Shown here piece by piece: positions 10,980 through 22,879 of a stretch of DNA of 64,000 bases. Made by a program: the position numbers and the translations under genes. Source of the DNA: Blasia pusilla (Eukaryota; Marchantiophyta; Marchantiopsida; Blasiales); assembly GCA_050084515.1 (NCBI GenBank), contig CM114275.1:27094001-27158000 (forward strand), in the 5' to 3' direction. Under the pieces are notes generated by a model. That model had not been told where the DNA came from. It was given only the letters and a program-made list of their open reading frames with translations, and did no database searches. Position 1 is the first letter of the stretch; every line of letters begins with the position of its first letter.

Positions 10980-11790
10980 CAAAATTTCTCACCAGAATTA
11001 GAAAACCCATAATAATTTGTTCTATATTTATATTTCCAACCCGAAATTTTTTCGAATCACATTTCAATCTTTGGAAATTTCGTTAGAAAATAACGAACGG
11101 TAAAAATTTCCATATCAGATGTTTTCCAAAAAAAAGTACCTTAACAAAAATTCAATATATTGCAATTCCTATGTCTCCATCCCTAATGCTCAAAAATTAT
11201 AATTTAGGGGATATTCACTATCCATGATAAAAATAATAAATTAAAATCGATGCACACATGCTTAAAAAATTATTTTCATTTGTATTTTTACACTACGATC
11301 GTTTTCCCTATGATTTCAACATTATCTTCCCAAGGATTGGCTAGTATGGGCGTTCTTTGTAAAGTCTATCGACAAATTTTGAAAATTTCTGAATGGATTT
11401 AAAACTAACCAAGAAGAAAACTGGTGAGTAAAATCTAGTGTTCGGAAACCAACTATTTAGTTAGATAATTGAATGTAATTTTGAGGAAAATGTGCAAAAG
11501 ACTCTCGAAATATTACCGAATTAAATTTTCAAACAACGGATATTTGCTGGGTAAGAATGAAATTTTCATATGTATGTCCATGGGACTAGGGTTGGTGCTA
11601 GGGTATGAGTTTCATGACCTTAATCTAGTTCCATTCCTTCTCTATGGCATTAATGGAATAAAAAACCAGGCACCCAATGAAATTCTTGTGGGAGAAAATG
11701 GGAGACTTGCCATTTTCTCCATAAATGTTGAGACGTCATCAAAGCACTCGCAACAGGAAAAAAAAACTCTGGGCACAACTTACTAGGGCT
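10980..11790. other. AT-rich spacer
   Basis: An open stretch at 11,469-11,786 (105 codons) has no recognisable domain and the composition of its surroundings; I do not call it a gene. Confidence 0.25.
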
Positions 11791-13190
11791 GCTCACTTCC
11801 GCAGGTAGGAGTCCCTCGGGAGTTGTGGCAACGGCGAATGCCCGTTTGAAGAAACGGGTACCTACACACGGCTCCCGTTTCTTTCAACGGAAATTTTTAG
11901 AGACGTCCGAAAGATACTTTTTTGTCCTCTTTCGGATGATAACAATTTTTAAAATTTTTTTGATAAGAAGTTATTATTATTATTCACTCGTGTGGACTTA
12001 ATGGCAATTTCCTCCGTCCGTGTATTTGTTCCCCGTTGGAAGGAAATGAGTGGCCCTACTAGGCCCATAAGAAGTCGGGGGAGAGAGTCTGTTGCTTTCA
12101 TAGAATAGGGCGTCTCATACTATGGCCATAAGGCCGGACATTCAATTCCGTATTTTTTTTTACATCTTACGTCCGTCCTCCAAAACGGGATACTGTCGGA
12201 GGTGGACGCACACCCCTAACGTCCCATGTCTAAATGGGACGTCCGGAGAAGCCACGACATTTTTGAACCCCGTCTATTGAGTGTCTGTTGGCTGAGTGGG
12301 GAGGTTGCACTTGCAACGAATGAGATGCTTAGCGGGTTTTGATACGCCCGCTACATGCGGCCCACTACGTCAGATCACAAAAGCACCCATAACTAAGACT
12401 TAAAACATCTAACAAAATGAACCTCCCGGTGACGTAAAAGTCCCCCGTCCTTCTTTTACAGCCAAACCACCTTCGGACGTCGCGACCTTAACGGACCCTA
12501 GTATGAGACCCCTAATACCGGGAAAAAAATTGGATAAATGAAAATTACTAGCCGACCCCTGCATCTTACGACTAAAAATTGATGTCCGAATCTCTTATCG
12601 TGGGACGATAGTACACATCATTTACCCAAATTCGTAGGAGGTTATGTATTTAGTTAGGGAAGGTGGGCGATTTAATTGTCAATCGTTCCGAACCCTCCGG
12701 ATAGAAGTTCGGAAATGGGGCATCAAACTCTCGGACAGCATCGTGACAAGCCGAGTGCCAACTAAGCTAGCCACAGTTGAAAAAGGTTGACGTGTCTAAA
12801 CACGACGCGTCAGCGGTGGAGCAGGATTCTCCGCGGGACCGCGCGGTTGGACACGGGTGACAGGGGCGATAACTGTTTTGAGCGGACTTCGAAAACGTGG
12901 TCACGCCTCCAACGAGCGCTGGCGTTGCGGGGCCAAAGTGGGCGTGCCAATATGGCTGGCAGCCTACATCGCGGAGTACAGACTATCTGTAGCACTACTG
13001 TACGCGTGTGTGCGCGGACATCGGCCGCTTCGCTTTGGTGCTATAAGCTCCTGTCACGGGTCCACTGCGGTCGCGACGGGCTGTCGCTACTACAGTGCAC
13101 GGCGCATCCGGTGGTCACTATTCGCCGACAATTCCCGGTATATTTCTCCGACATGTACCAGTACTACTTAGAATGCGTACGAAAATGATT
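11791..13190. other. GC- and CpG-rich block of unknown origin
   Basis: Composition changes from AT-rich to GC-rich around 11.8 kb and back sharply at about 13,185. CpG is densest at 12,800-13,150 (GCGGGACCGCGCGG and similar). Open frames of 133 and 104 codons overlap on the plus strand there, but neither carries a domain I know, and overlapping frames are expected in GC-rich DNA. Small inverted pieces such as CCCGTTTGAAGAAACGGG are present near 11,850. It could be a young or unmethylated insertion, a captured gene piece or organelle-derived DNA. Confidence 0.3.
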
Positions 13191-15187
13191 TTTTAGACAT
13201 TTTTTAATTTTTTTAAAGTCTAAACAATTATTTATTATTTTAATTTTTAAAATAAAAATCATACGTCAAAAATTCTACCCTTAAAGAAATGTAACAATTT
13301 TTATTCTTCCCCATCCACTCCTCTCACCAAAATAATATTCATTAATCAAATCATTAGTTAATTTTAATTAATGAAATGATTTCTCTCTTCCATTCAAATT
13401 CATTTTCTCTTCCCAAAATACCAAATGAAAATTGAAGGAAAAATTTTCTCTTTTTCTGTTTTGTGTTACCATCTCACATTTTTGTCATATTGTGCATAGA
13501 GGGTTTCCAATAGTAATACAAAACCATTATTGTGATGTTAATCATTCCGTGCGGGACTTCCCATCTCCACATGAGTACAGATTTCTACATGTTTGTTCTA
13601 AGCTAATTGTGCACCCCATGTCTTGCTTGAGATTAATCATGGAAATTCAAACACCACACTTCTTATTATTTCTAGCATGATAAATTAGTGTATCCCTTTG
13701 CCATCTTATTAGCCGAGATTGTCAAAAGGAGAGTGGTTTGCAAAATGAAAGGGCACTTTCCAATAATAATATAGATATTTTCTTGTTTTCCTAGTGTCAA
13801 TCAAACATATGTTTGAAAATTCATAGAAGATTTTCTCATGAGAATACAGATGGGAAAATTAGTCTTTTTAAATTGGTCTTGAGGTTGTAGTGCATCAAAA
13901 AACCTAAAAATTAAAGTTAAATGCATTTCCACCCTCACAAATCTCCACTACATAAAGAAAATAGTAAAATAATTGTTATTTCCCTTCCCAATACATCCCA
14001 TCTCACTTCGTGTAGTATGGTGGAGAGATGTTGTTAGAAAATGATTCTCTACATAATCGGGAAACACCCAGAGAAAATAGAAAACATGCCCTAAACCCTA
14101 AACATGCCCTAAACCCTAAACCCTAAACATGCCCTTCATAACTTTATAGGGGAAATTTTCACTGTTATATCTATATTCTAATAATAATACGACAAAAAAG
14201 CAAAGAAGATTGGATATGAATAAGAATTATGGAACTTGTGTAAATTTAACCTTGCGCTTTAGGGTGAAGAAAATATAGACATTTACCTCCCATTTTGGAA
14301 TTATACAACTTTGACCATAGCCCTTATTGGACCCTTAATATGTGCATTTTCTTACCTTGTCCCCTTTGATAATTTGTGGAACTTTGTCTTTGGGATGGTG
14401 ATCATTTGGAGTGGGGGTTCGATTTTACTTCCCATTCTCATTGAGGAAAATTATCGTATTTGTATAGTAGGATGAAAATTTGGCAATGCTCTAATAAGAT
14501 TGGAGACACAATATATCCCCTAGACCTCACACTGAGTTCTAGGAGGAAAAAACCAAATCACACCCTCTTATTGACCAAATTGGCGCTTGGGTGAGGGATA
14601 AACTAGTTACTTACAAGGTTAAAAAAAATGTGGCATGAATTTTTGAAAAGGGAAATTTCAGAAAATTTTGGGAAAAAATTCAGGTCTTATATTTTTCCCT
14701 CAAGTTTTGTACCCTTAGCAGACAATGCAAGCGAACACCGACGCTTACCATTGGACACTCGACTTGGGTGTTGGGCACTAGCTTGGGGCATTGTGATGCA
14801 TGTGAGAGATGTTGCAATGCAAGGTGCAAGCCCCAAGTATCAAGGCCTAAAGTATGGGCCCACACATGGTGCTAATGTGTGTCTTTTGGCGTTTAGTGTA
14901 TTTTAGCACTCCAAGGTCACATTAAGGGATATAAGAGGCCATCATGTTGGGAACCGCATGGATGAAGGGGTCAAACTCATAGAGCCACGCCGCAAGCCTC
15001 ATGAAGAGGAGGAGGCAAGAATTTTGCAAGATTACAGATCTGCGTGGCCCAAAAAAAAAAAAGTTACGCGGGGCCTAGTAGAAGACTTGTCAAGCTACCA
15101 GGATTGAGCACTTCACGGACTCCTTGGGAGTGTCATGAGGGTGCATTCCAGAACATAGATTTTGAATTCTTTGCAAGGACTAAAAAG
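13191..15187. other. AT-rich spacer
   Basis: No gene is visible. An open stretch at 14,628-14,906 has no known motif. The only distinct item is the short telomere-like run listed separately. Confidence 0.3.
14092..14134. repeat. Short telomere-like repeat
   Basis: CCCTAAA units alternate with AACATG: ATGCCCTAAACCCTAAAC, the same again, then one more unit. This is the plant telomere motif in a small interstitial run, possibly left by break repair or carried by an element. Confidence 0.6.
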
Positions 15188-15241
15188 GGCCATGAATAGT
15201 GGATGGCTCATGGAGACATGAGCCATCCACTATTCATGGCC
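15188..15241. repeat. Perfect 25-bp hairpin with GAGA loop
   Basis: The arms 15,188-15,212 and 15,217-15,241 are exact reverse complements around a four-base loop GAGA. The left arm begins GGCCATGAATAGTGG. Transcribed, it would be a full-length helix capped by a GNRA-type tetraloop. It lies 265 bp outside the copia element, in spacer. Confidence 0.9.
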
Positions 15242-15510
15242 ATTTTACAAAACAATACCATATGCATCTTGACGCATACAATTAGTGCATATGCCCACGA
15301 GAGAAGTTGGAGTTCTTCTGGATTCATACACATCCAACATAGGAATCAAAAAATGATTTAGTTTATGTGTATCTCAACAATCACATGAAGAGGAATTATT
15401 TCTCGCACAAATGAACCTACTTAAAGAGGAAGTACTTGAAACCAAAATTACTAAACAACACAGGTAGAGGGGAGTTAAGTTTGAAAGTGACTTGAAAGAA
15501 TGTGATTATT

Positions 15511-15821
15511 GTGGAAAATTGCTAAAGAAGCATAACTGGTGGGAAACGTCTCTCACACTTACACACCACCATGGAGAACGAAATTTGCAATGAGAGAATG
15601 AGTGGAGGTTGATCCCCTTCTCAATTATATAGGATATGTACAAACAATCATAACCCTGACCTTAACCATAGTCTCGAGTTAGACTAACTATGATTAACTA
15701 ATCATAGTTAAGATAATCGCGCTTAACTGACTAATCAAGATTAAGCTTCCCTACTTTGTGTGAGTATCAAATGTAGCAGTTGAAGTGTCTCATGAGCTTG
15801 ACTGTAACTCAATCTTCAATA
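15511..15821 (-). repeat. 3' LTR of the copia element
   Basis: On the minus strand it runs from TATTGAAGATTGAG to TTCCACA, so the usual TG start is TA in both copies. It pairs with the LTR at 20,475-20,786 over its full length. It is preceded on the element side by the polypurine tract. Confidence 0.95.
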
Positions 15822-15830
15822 CTCCCCCTC
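15822..15830 (-). other. Polypurine tract of the copia element
   Basis: The minus strand reads GAGGGGGAG directly before the 3' LTR, the position and composition expected for the plus-strand primer of reverse transcription. Confidence 0.8.
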
Positions 15831-15919
15831 AAGCTCATATCGATATCTCTAATGCCTAAATCATTTCTAAACATCTCAAACTTGTCTCTAGACAATGCCT
15901 TCGTAAAGATTTCAGAAAT

Positions 15920-16408
15920 TTATTGATCTATACCTATATACACAAGATCAATTTCTTCTGCAAGCACTTTGTCTCTGATAAAATGATAGTGCACCTCAAC
16001 ATGCTTTGTACGAGGATGAAACACAAGGTTATTAGCAAGCTTGATGCTACTGATATTGTCTGCATATATTACACTAGGTCCTAAGTTACGAACACTAATC
16101 TCAACAAGTAATCGATGAAGCCACACCGCCTCACATGCTGCATTGGTTGCTCCTCTATACTTAGCCTCTATTGACGATAAAGCAACTATAGGTTGCTTCT
16201 TTGAAGCCCAACTTATAGTTGCGTTTCCCAACGTAAATGAATAACCAGATGTGGAGTGTCGATCAGACACTCTTCCTGCCCAATCTGCATCTGTGAATCC
16301 TTGTAATTGAAAACTCGGAGAAAGTTCAAATTGAATAGAAAATTTCACATACCGCATAATCCTCCTCACATCATGAAGGTGAGGTTTTCGAGTTGCTTGC
16401 ATACCCAA
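15920..16408 (-). pseudogene. Copia RNase H domain
   Basis: A 163-codon open stretch carries the copia RNase H signature. GFTDADWAG supplies the first catalytic Asp, LSSIEAKYRG the Glu (usual form STEAEY), and VIYADNISSI the next Asp, followed by the conserved HPRTKHVEVHYHFIRD. All expected acidic residues are present, so this is the best-preserved part of the element. It is nevertheless cut off from the upstream reverse transcriptase by stops and a frame change between 16,409 and 16,480. In a live element it would degrade the RNA of the RNA-DNA hybrid. Confidence 0.85.
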
Positions 16409-16472
16409 CTATGGTGTTGGCTCACTAGGCCAACAACATAGCTTAAATCTGGTCTGGTTATAGTTAAATAGA

Positions 16473-17650
16473 TCAAACTTCCATATTAGAATCTACAAGC
16501 AACTCTCCTTCATCCACTCTTTGCTTCACACTCTGGTCCAACGGTATAGAGATTGGCTTACAAGCCGTCATACCATATTTTTGAAAGCATATGAAGAGCA
16601 TATTATCGTTGTAGTAACCACATGCTCTCTCCAACCTTGATAAACTAAATACCAAGGAAGTACTTGATTTCTCCCAAGTCCTTCATATCAAATTCTGCTT
16701 GTAACTTAAACTTGACTTGTTGTACCATTTCTTCAATACTCCCAGTAATCAGGAGATTTTCAACATACAACTCAATGAGAACCGTATCATAGTGTCCTCT
16801 CAAGACATATAACGAGGAGTCAGAATCACATACCCTAAAACCCAACTCTTGTAGGACGTATGTAATCTTGTCATACCAAGCTCTTGGAGCTTGGTTGAGC
16901 CCGTATAGAGCTTTCTTCAACCTGCATACGCGAAATGGAAACTTGGGATGCTCGTATCCAAGTGGTTGAGTCATATATATTTCCTCGTATAAATCTCCAT
17001 TCAAGAAGGCATTCTTGACGTCCATGTGATGTAATCTTCACTTCTTACTTACTACAACTGCAACCATTATTCTCATAGTCGTCATGTTTGCAATAGGGCT
17101 AAATATTTCCTCATAATGGATGCCATATTGTTGCGTATAGCCCTTAGCCACCCATCTCGCTTTGTATATGCTAATTGTATCATCTTGATTGTGCTTGATT
17201 TTGTAAACCCATTTGCAACCAATAGCTTCCTTACCGTAAGGTATATCAACCAGCTCCCATGTCTGTTAATGTCTTAATGCAGCAAGCTCTTCCTCCATAG
17301 CTTCAATCCATTCGACTTTACTTGCAGCTTCTTCAAAATAACTCGGCTCCTATTCTTGAAGGATAGTCATCATATATGCATGATGTGTTGCAAGGAAACC
17401 TTCATTTATGAATCTATGAACTAGATGTGTAGCTCTTCTTGATCTATGAAGTTTTTGTTCAGAGGTAGATGCCTCTCATACCTGACTGGAGCTCTGACTA
17501 GTGTCAACAAACTGAATACGTACTCTTCCCGTCCATGGACTCATAGATTTAATTGACGAATCTAGGATCTCTCCTAATCCTGCACTAGTACTTGGGGAAG
17601 TTGAAGATACTCTCTGTTGGTTATTGTCATATTCTCCCCCTCAACAGACA
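16473..17650 (-). pseudogene. Copia reverse transcriptase, active site lost
   Basis: Readable from about 17,220 as CKWVYKIKHNQDDT, then [20 protein letters not shown] (motif A with its Asp), [16 protein letters not shown] and [11 protein letters not shown]. The catalytic motif usually written YVDD reads [10 protein letters not shown] at about 16,750-16,770, so both aspartates are replaced. Stops break the frame near 17,028-17,040 and around 16,650. The part from 16,655 to 16,473 continues in another frame (ACGYYNDNMLFICFQKYGM). Upstream, 17,250-17,650 is strongly decayed. The product cannot be active. Confidence 0.85.
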
Positions 17651-17819
17651 ATTTTAGAGGTGGAATAGGCTCAGATGGAGCATACCATGACTTTAGCTCA
17701 TCAAAGATAACATCCCGACTAATAATAAGTTGCCTAGAGGATGGAATGTAGCACTTATACCCCTTAGTTTCATCAACATAGCCAATGAAGATACATCGTT
17801 CAGACTTGGGGTCTAATTT

Positions 17820-18995
17820 CTAACATCTCAAAGAAGGAACATGAGCATAACAAACATAGCCAAATACTTTCAAGAAGGAAAAATCAGGTTTACTTCCTGT
17901 GAAGACTTTGAATGGAGTTTTATTATGAACTCTTCTTGTTGGAGTTCGGTTGATTAAGAAGATTGCACATGCTACAGCCTCTGCACAATACGCCTTAGGC
18001 ATATTCTTCTCATTCAGCATAGCTCGTTCCGCTTCAGTAATATGTCGATTCTTCCTCTCAGCCACTCCATTTTGTTGTGGAGTGTAACGGAAAGTCACTT
18101 GACGTTGGATGTCACTTTGACGTAAATAGTCATCAAACTCTGTTGAAAGATACTCTCCTCTTCCATCATAATGCAATTTTAGAATGTGTTGTCCAGTGTG
18201 CTTCTCTACTAGAACTTTGAATGTTTGGAATGTTGAGAATACCTTTAACTTGGCTTTCAGAAAGTATACCCATATATACCTAGAGAAGTCATCAATAAAT
18301 GAAACAAAGTAGTGGCAACCACTAAGGCTATGTTGTGATGCTGTCCACACATCACTGTGGATTAACTCCAATATCCTGGATGCTCTTCTACCTTGCTTTG
18401 GAAAAGAAAATCTAGCTTATTTTCCAAATTGGCTACTAGGACATACCTCTAACGTAGAAGGACTCGCTAATTTAGGGAGTCCTATTACTATATTAGATGA
18501 TGAAAGACTCTGTAATCTTTGAAGATTCATATGTCCAATTCTTTTATGCCATACAATTAGATCTGTGACTTGTTGGCGGGTTTGACCATACATTGCTGTT
18601 TGAATCTCTGGCATAGAAACATCTAATTTGAACATTCTGCCAAATCTAATTCCTTTGGCTATTGTAGTCTGGTCATCAATTGTCTCAATGAAATAACCAT
18701 CAGCGTTAAACTTCACTTGATAACCCTATTCTACTATCTGTCCTACAAAGATAAGGTTTCTTGCAATGGTAGGAACATAGAGAATATTTCTAAGAGCACA
18801 AAGACCATCTAATGCTATTGGAACTTTACCGGTATGCGTGATATGATGTTGAGTGTAATCTCCTGTGAGCACAATTGCAAGATCTTTCATCGGGTCCAAA
18901 CTACTGAACTATTTAGCTTGTGAGGTCATGTGATTTGATGCACCAAAGTCAATGTACCAATCTGATGTCGAGTGTTTCTTGACCATTGCTCCTAT
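17820..18995 (-). pseudogene. Copia protease and integrase region
   Basis: The protease motif is visible at about 18,935-18,965 as IDFGASNHMTS, where active copies read DSGA. The integrase zinc finger follows as WHKRIGHMNLQRL with CPSSQFGK, lacking one cysteine of the usual C-x2-C. The core (18,371-17,820, 183 codons open) has IHSDVW, a DGRGEY, and QQNGVAERKNRHI with the catalytic Glu, so the D,D-35-E set appears intact. Stops separate the finger from the core at about 18,415 and the protease from the finger near 18,720. Inactive as a polyprotein. Confidence 0.85.
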
Positions 18996-19094
18996 ATGAT
19001 GAGTCATGGCCAAGAGATGCTCCATTTGTGAATATTGTTCTTCTTGGTATTGCTCTTGGTATTGTTGCTCCACATAATTTTATTGTTGTAAGGC

Positions 19095-19970
19095 TCATGT
19101 TCTCATATCTGCCTTATTCTTGAAGCAAAACTTTGCATAGTGACCCTTTATCCCATAGTAATTGCAAGATCCAGGAACCCTTTGCTGTTGACCTCGACCC
19201 CAACGGTTTCCACCATCACCACCTTGTGATTGTCTTTGGTACTCGTTCGTAGTTGATTGAGTGACGTTATATTGAGTGCTTCTTCCTCCATATGCTTGAT
19301 ATTTACCACGACCACGGAAGCTTCTGCCACGACCCCTACCTCTGTTTGATCCATAACCTGTAAACAATGCACTCTCTTGAAGATTGGACGAACTACCGCT
19401 GCCTAGTAGGCGCATCTCTTCACTGATTAACAGTGGGACTAACTCCTGAAAGGTTGGATACTTCTCTCTTACAGAGATGAGGTCTCAAAGCACTTGTAAT
19501 CCTTGGGAAGGCCTTGAAGAGTGAACAAAATCATATCAACACCTTCTACAGTCACTCGAATGCTATTTAACTGATCAACAATATGTTTGATACTCAAAAT
19601 ATAATCATTGATGCTCTGCAATCCTTTCCTCACTTCGTTCAATTGTTGTTTCAATTGAAGCTTTCTAGCCTTTGTAGATGTCTGGAACAGCTTTTCCAAT
19701 GCATCCTTGGTCTCCTTCAAAATATCAACATCTTGAATATGATCAATCATTGGCAAACTGATCGTTATTGAAATGTAGTGGATTACTTGTCTTGCGTGTT
19801 TGTTCCAGGCGCGAACATTCAAGTCTGTTGAGTTAGCTTCTGGCTTGGCCTCATCACCTATGACAAGCTCCCATAGTTCTTGACCCATGAGAAATTATTT
19901 CATGCGAAACTTCCAGACATTGTAATTATGCTTATCTAGCTTCTCGCCTGTGATCCATGATGAATAATTT
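19095..19970 (-). pseudogene. Copia gag, broken
   Basis: Begins readable at about 19,970 with ITGEKLDKHNYNVWKFRMK, then a stop, then FLMGQELWELVIGD, the usual start of copia gag. The helical core (TKDALEKLFQTSTKARKLQLKQQL) ends at a stop at about 19,470. It resumes at 19,415-19,095 with a Gly/Arg-rich RGRGRGRSFRGRG region and a zinc knuckle CNYYGIKGHYAKFC in which the second cysteine has become tyrosine. Gag forms the particle and binds RNA; this copy cannot. Confidence 0.85.
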
Positions 19971-20462
19971 CACTCACAGAAACGTAATTTCAGACTCTCT
20001 ATTGCTCCAATTGAAGCATAGACCACTCCTACCCAAAAATTGACCTGAAATTTGCAAAAATTGATCAACTGTATGAAAGAACTAGTCGAAATTGGCCTGT
20101 AGAGAATAAACTGCACAACTTTTCTTCACTAATTGCACTTTCTTACACTGAAATTGCTACTGCATGAAGCTCAGAATGTCAGAATTGAGTGATTTTGGAT
20201 GTGTTGGAAAGCCCTTGGCGAGCTCTACACAAGGACTAGAACAAGATTTTGGCATTATTCTAGCGGCTATGGACCCAGATGGCTAAATCAACCGGGAAAG
20301 CCTTCAAAAACACCACAAAGTTTTATCACCATCAAAGCTCTATCTGAAATCTGTACCCAGTGAGCTCTGAATAAAATTTCCTTCTCCCAAATTGAAATTG
20401 TGCCTTCTCTTGCCTCTCCTCGCTCCTCAAATACCAAGAATTTCAAGTGATGTTCTCCTATC

Positions 20463-20474
20463 GCTCTGATACCA
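20463..20474 (-). other. Primer binding site of the copia element
   Basis: The minus strand reads TGGTATCAGAGC immediately inside the 5' LTR, complementary to the 3' end of initiator-type Met-tRNA as in most plant copia elements. Confidence 0.9.
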
Positions 20475-20786
20475 TGTGAAAAACTGCTAAAGAAGCATAA
20501 TTAGTGGGAAACGACTCTCACACTCACACACCATCATGAAGAACAAAAATTGCAATGAGAAAATGAATGGAGGCTGGTCCCCTTCTCAATTATATAGGGT
20601 ATGTACAAGCAACCCTAACCCTAACCTTAACCATAGTCTTGAGTTAGACTAACTATGATTAACTAACCCTAGTTTAGATAATCGCGCTTAAGTGACTAAC
20701 CAAGTTTAAGCTTCCTTACTTTGTGTGAGTACCAAATGTAGCAGTTCAGGTGTCTCATGAGCTTGATTGTAACTCAATCTTCAATA
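20475..20786 (-). repeat. 5' LTR of the copia element
   Basis: The partner of 15,511-15,821. It contains a short AACCCTAACCCTAACC run (20,609-20,625) that the other LTR has as a diverged version, so it is drift inside the LTR rather than a telomere insertion. Confidence 0.95.
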
Positions 20787-20791
20787 ATTAT

Positions 20792-21785
20792 GGGTATGAT
20801 AACCCTCCTTCATCCAAAGATTTTAAACGTGATGATATGGAAAGTTGCATTGAGAATCATGATGCATGACCATCTCATTTGAATTTCGGTGATAATGAAA
20901 TTTGGAAAAAGGAAGTATGTGAGGACGACCATCTCCTTAATTTCACCAAAGAGGAATAACACATCCAAGACAATGCACATGATTGGATGGAGAAGAACAC
21001 TATTGGGAGTCCGAGGCAAGTAGAGTAGTAGAACCATCTACCATAAATAAAGATATTTTAGAAACCCCTTTGCAATCGCTAGATCCCATATAAGATATTT
21101 TTAGTCAAAGAGTTTCTAAGATCCCATATTAGAAAAAAAACCACCTTGTTAAGTTATGGATAAAGAGGGAATGCATTCTTTTAAACCTATCATTCCATCG
21201 TATGATAATAATAGAATATAGTTGGAAGATTTAGAAAACATATATTGATCTTCAAGGAAAAAATAAAAATTCCATCCCACATCTAAAGGGAAAGGAAAAT
21301 GTTTGTAGTCTGAATAACCTAGAAGTATTTCATGCTTGCTTAGTATTTTCAATGTAATTACCACGCTGGTTGTACATCTTCTAATTGTTATTTTTCAAAC
21401 CGTCTCGTGCCTTGTAGCTCATTGAGACACACTACTTGATTTTGTGGGTTAAACTCTAGCATTCCAACTTTCATCTACATAACAAAGATCTAATTGCTTG
21501 TGAGAAAAATTCCCCACGGTATTTCTTGTGTTTCATGTGTAAGGTTATATGCATTTAAAATGTTGGGCAAGTTTTCACAAACTTAGAAGAATTAAGATAC
21601 CTAGTTTACACCTTGAATTCCAAAACCTTTGTTTCCTTTGAATGGAACATCCCAACCTCATTTGATTTTGAAAGCTTGAATGGCTTATCTTGTGCGGGTA
21701 GAAGTTGAAGTTTTGTGAGATAACGTACGCCCCCATGTACACGTGTACCAAATTTCTGGTCAAAATCCTCTTGTTGGGTAAAATG
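20792..21785. other. AT-rich spacer
   Basis: Short minus-strand open frames (20,810-21,037, 21,149-21,364, 21,575-21,817) have no recognisable motifs. The sequence before 15,506 and after 20,791 would be continuous without the copia insertion. Confidence 0.3.
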
Positions 21786-21789
21786 AAAA

Positions 21790-22790
21790 AAAGTGGCACC
21801 ATCTTTTTATTTACCATCCACTTTCCCTATTTTTTGGACCTCCATTTTCATTAACATTTTCTACGGAGGTTTCATAATTATCCATTAACAAGTATACCAA
21901 ATCTTATCTCAAGATCATATAGTTCGTTAACATGAAAAATTGACACCACTTTTTTCTATATATGGTCTTACTATATGGGTCTAAATCACCTCATGATTTT
22001 TGGGATTTTGGTTGGGCCTCCATTTTCATTAAATTTTTTATAGAGTTTAAAATTTAAAATTATCATATTAAATGACAAATGGGCACCACTTTTTTTTGCA
22101 AGGTCTTATAGAGTAGGCCTAAAGAGATCTTATGATTTTTGGGGTTGTGGTTGGGAGGTTAGATATAATCCCTTCAACAAGTGTATCAACTTGGGTCTCA
22201 AGATCATCTTCTTGATTACAATGGAAATTAGACACCATCTTTCTCTTTATAAGGTATTATCGATTGGGTCTAAAATGACCCTATGATTTTTGGGCTTTTG
22301 ATTGGACCTCTATTATTCTTGAAATTGAGTAGGGAGGTTATGTACAATTTCATAAACATTGAACTAAGTTTCATCTCAAGATCATTATTCTAGTTAAAAT
22401 AAAAATGGGCACCACCTTTTTCTTTATAAGGACTTACCTTCCAAGCTTAAAAATACCGTATGAATTTTGGGGTTTTAGGTGGACCCCCATTTCAATTTAA
22501 TTTTTTTAATAATGGACACTACCTTTCTCTTTATAAAGCCATGATATCTTCCGGGTCTAAAAAGACATTATGATTAGTGGGCCTTTGGTTGGACTTCCAA
22601 TTTTCTTGAAATTTTGTAGGGAGGTTATGTGTACTCCCATGAATAAGGGTACCAAGTTTCATTTCAAGATCATATTTTTGGTTCCAATGAAGAAAGGACA
22701 CCATATTTACCTTTAAAAAGCCATATCGTGTATTTATGAGAAGACCTTATGATTTTTGAGCTTTTGGTCTCTTTTGGATCTTCCCAAGGT
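21790..22790. repeat. Old tandem repeat, about 180-bp unit
   Basis: The phrases GGCACCACTTTTT, CTTTATAAGG, TATGATTTTTGGG-CTTTTGGTTGGACCTCC, GTAGGGAGGTTATGT and TTTCATCTCAAGATCAT recur in this order six to seven times. TATGATTTTTGGG occurs near 21,990, 22,130, 22,280, 22,450, 22,570 and 22,750. Full units are about 180 bp; shorter spacings (about 120-150) reflect units missing an internal part. Divergence between units is high, so the array is old. Confidence 0.75.
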
Positions 22791-22879
22791 TATGTAAAAT
22801 GTGGAGAAGTTTCCAAAATAGTTCTCCTTTTCATTTTGGGCCTTAGAGGCATATATTCCTATAGAGTTTAGTAGGAGAT

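Larger units (their letters stand above)
15511..20786 (-). mobile_element. Complete Ty1/copia retrotransposon, defective
   Basis: Two LTRs (15,511-15,821 and 20,475-20,786) flank a 4.65-kb interior with gag, protease, integrase, reverse transcriptase and RNase H in the order that defines Ty1/copia. The 5-bp sequence ATTAT directly outside both ends (15,506-15,510 and 20,787-20,791) is the target-site duplication, so both ends are intact. The LTRs differ at about 31 of 311 positions by eye, about 90 percent identity, so the insertion is old. Coding capacity is lost: gag has stops and a lost zinc-knuckle cysteine, the protease motif is changed, the integrase zinc finger lacks a cysteine, and reverse transcriptase has YVEN for YVDD. 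Confidence 0.95.

Noticed and set aside
12288-12347. tRNA-like piece (TGGCTGAGTGG and GGTTTTGATAC)
   Set aside because: The box-A-like and box-B-like words are spaced acceptably, but no acceptor stem or cloverleaf can be drawn and the B box is poor.
12787-13188. 133-codon open frame in the CpG-rich block
   Set aside because: Another open frame overlaps it on the same strand, no motif is visible, and long frames are expected by chance at this GC content.
15188-15241. microRNA precursor
   Set aside because: A four-base loop and full 25-bp complementarity are too short and too perfect for a plant miRNA precursor.
20609-20625. Telomere insertion in the copia LTR (AACCCTAACCCTAACC)
   Set aside because: The other LTR has the same stretch with a few changes, so it is part of the LTR and not a separate insertion.
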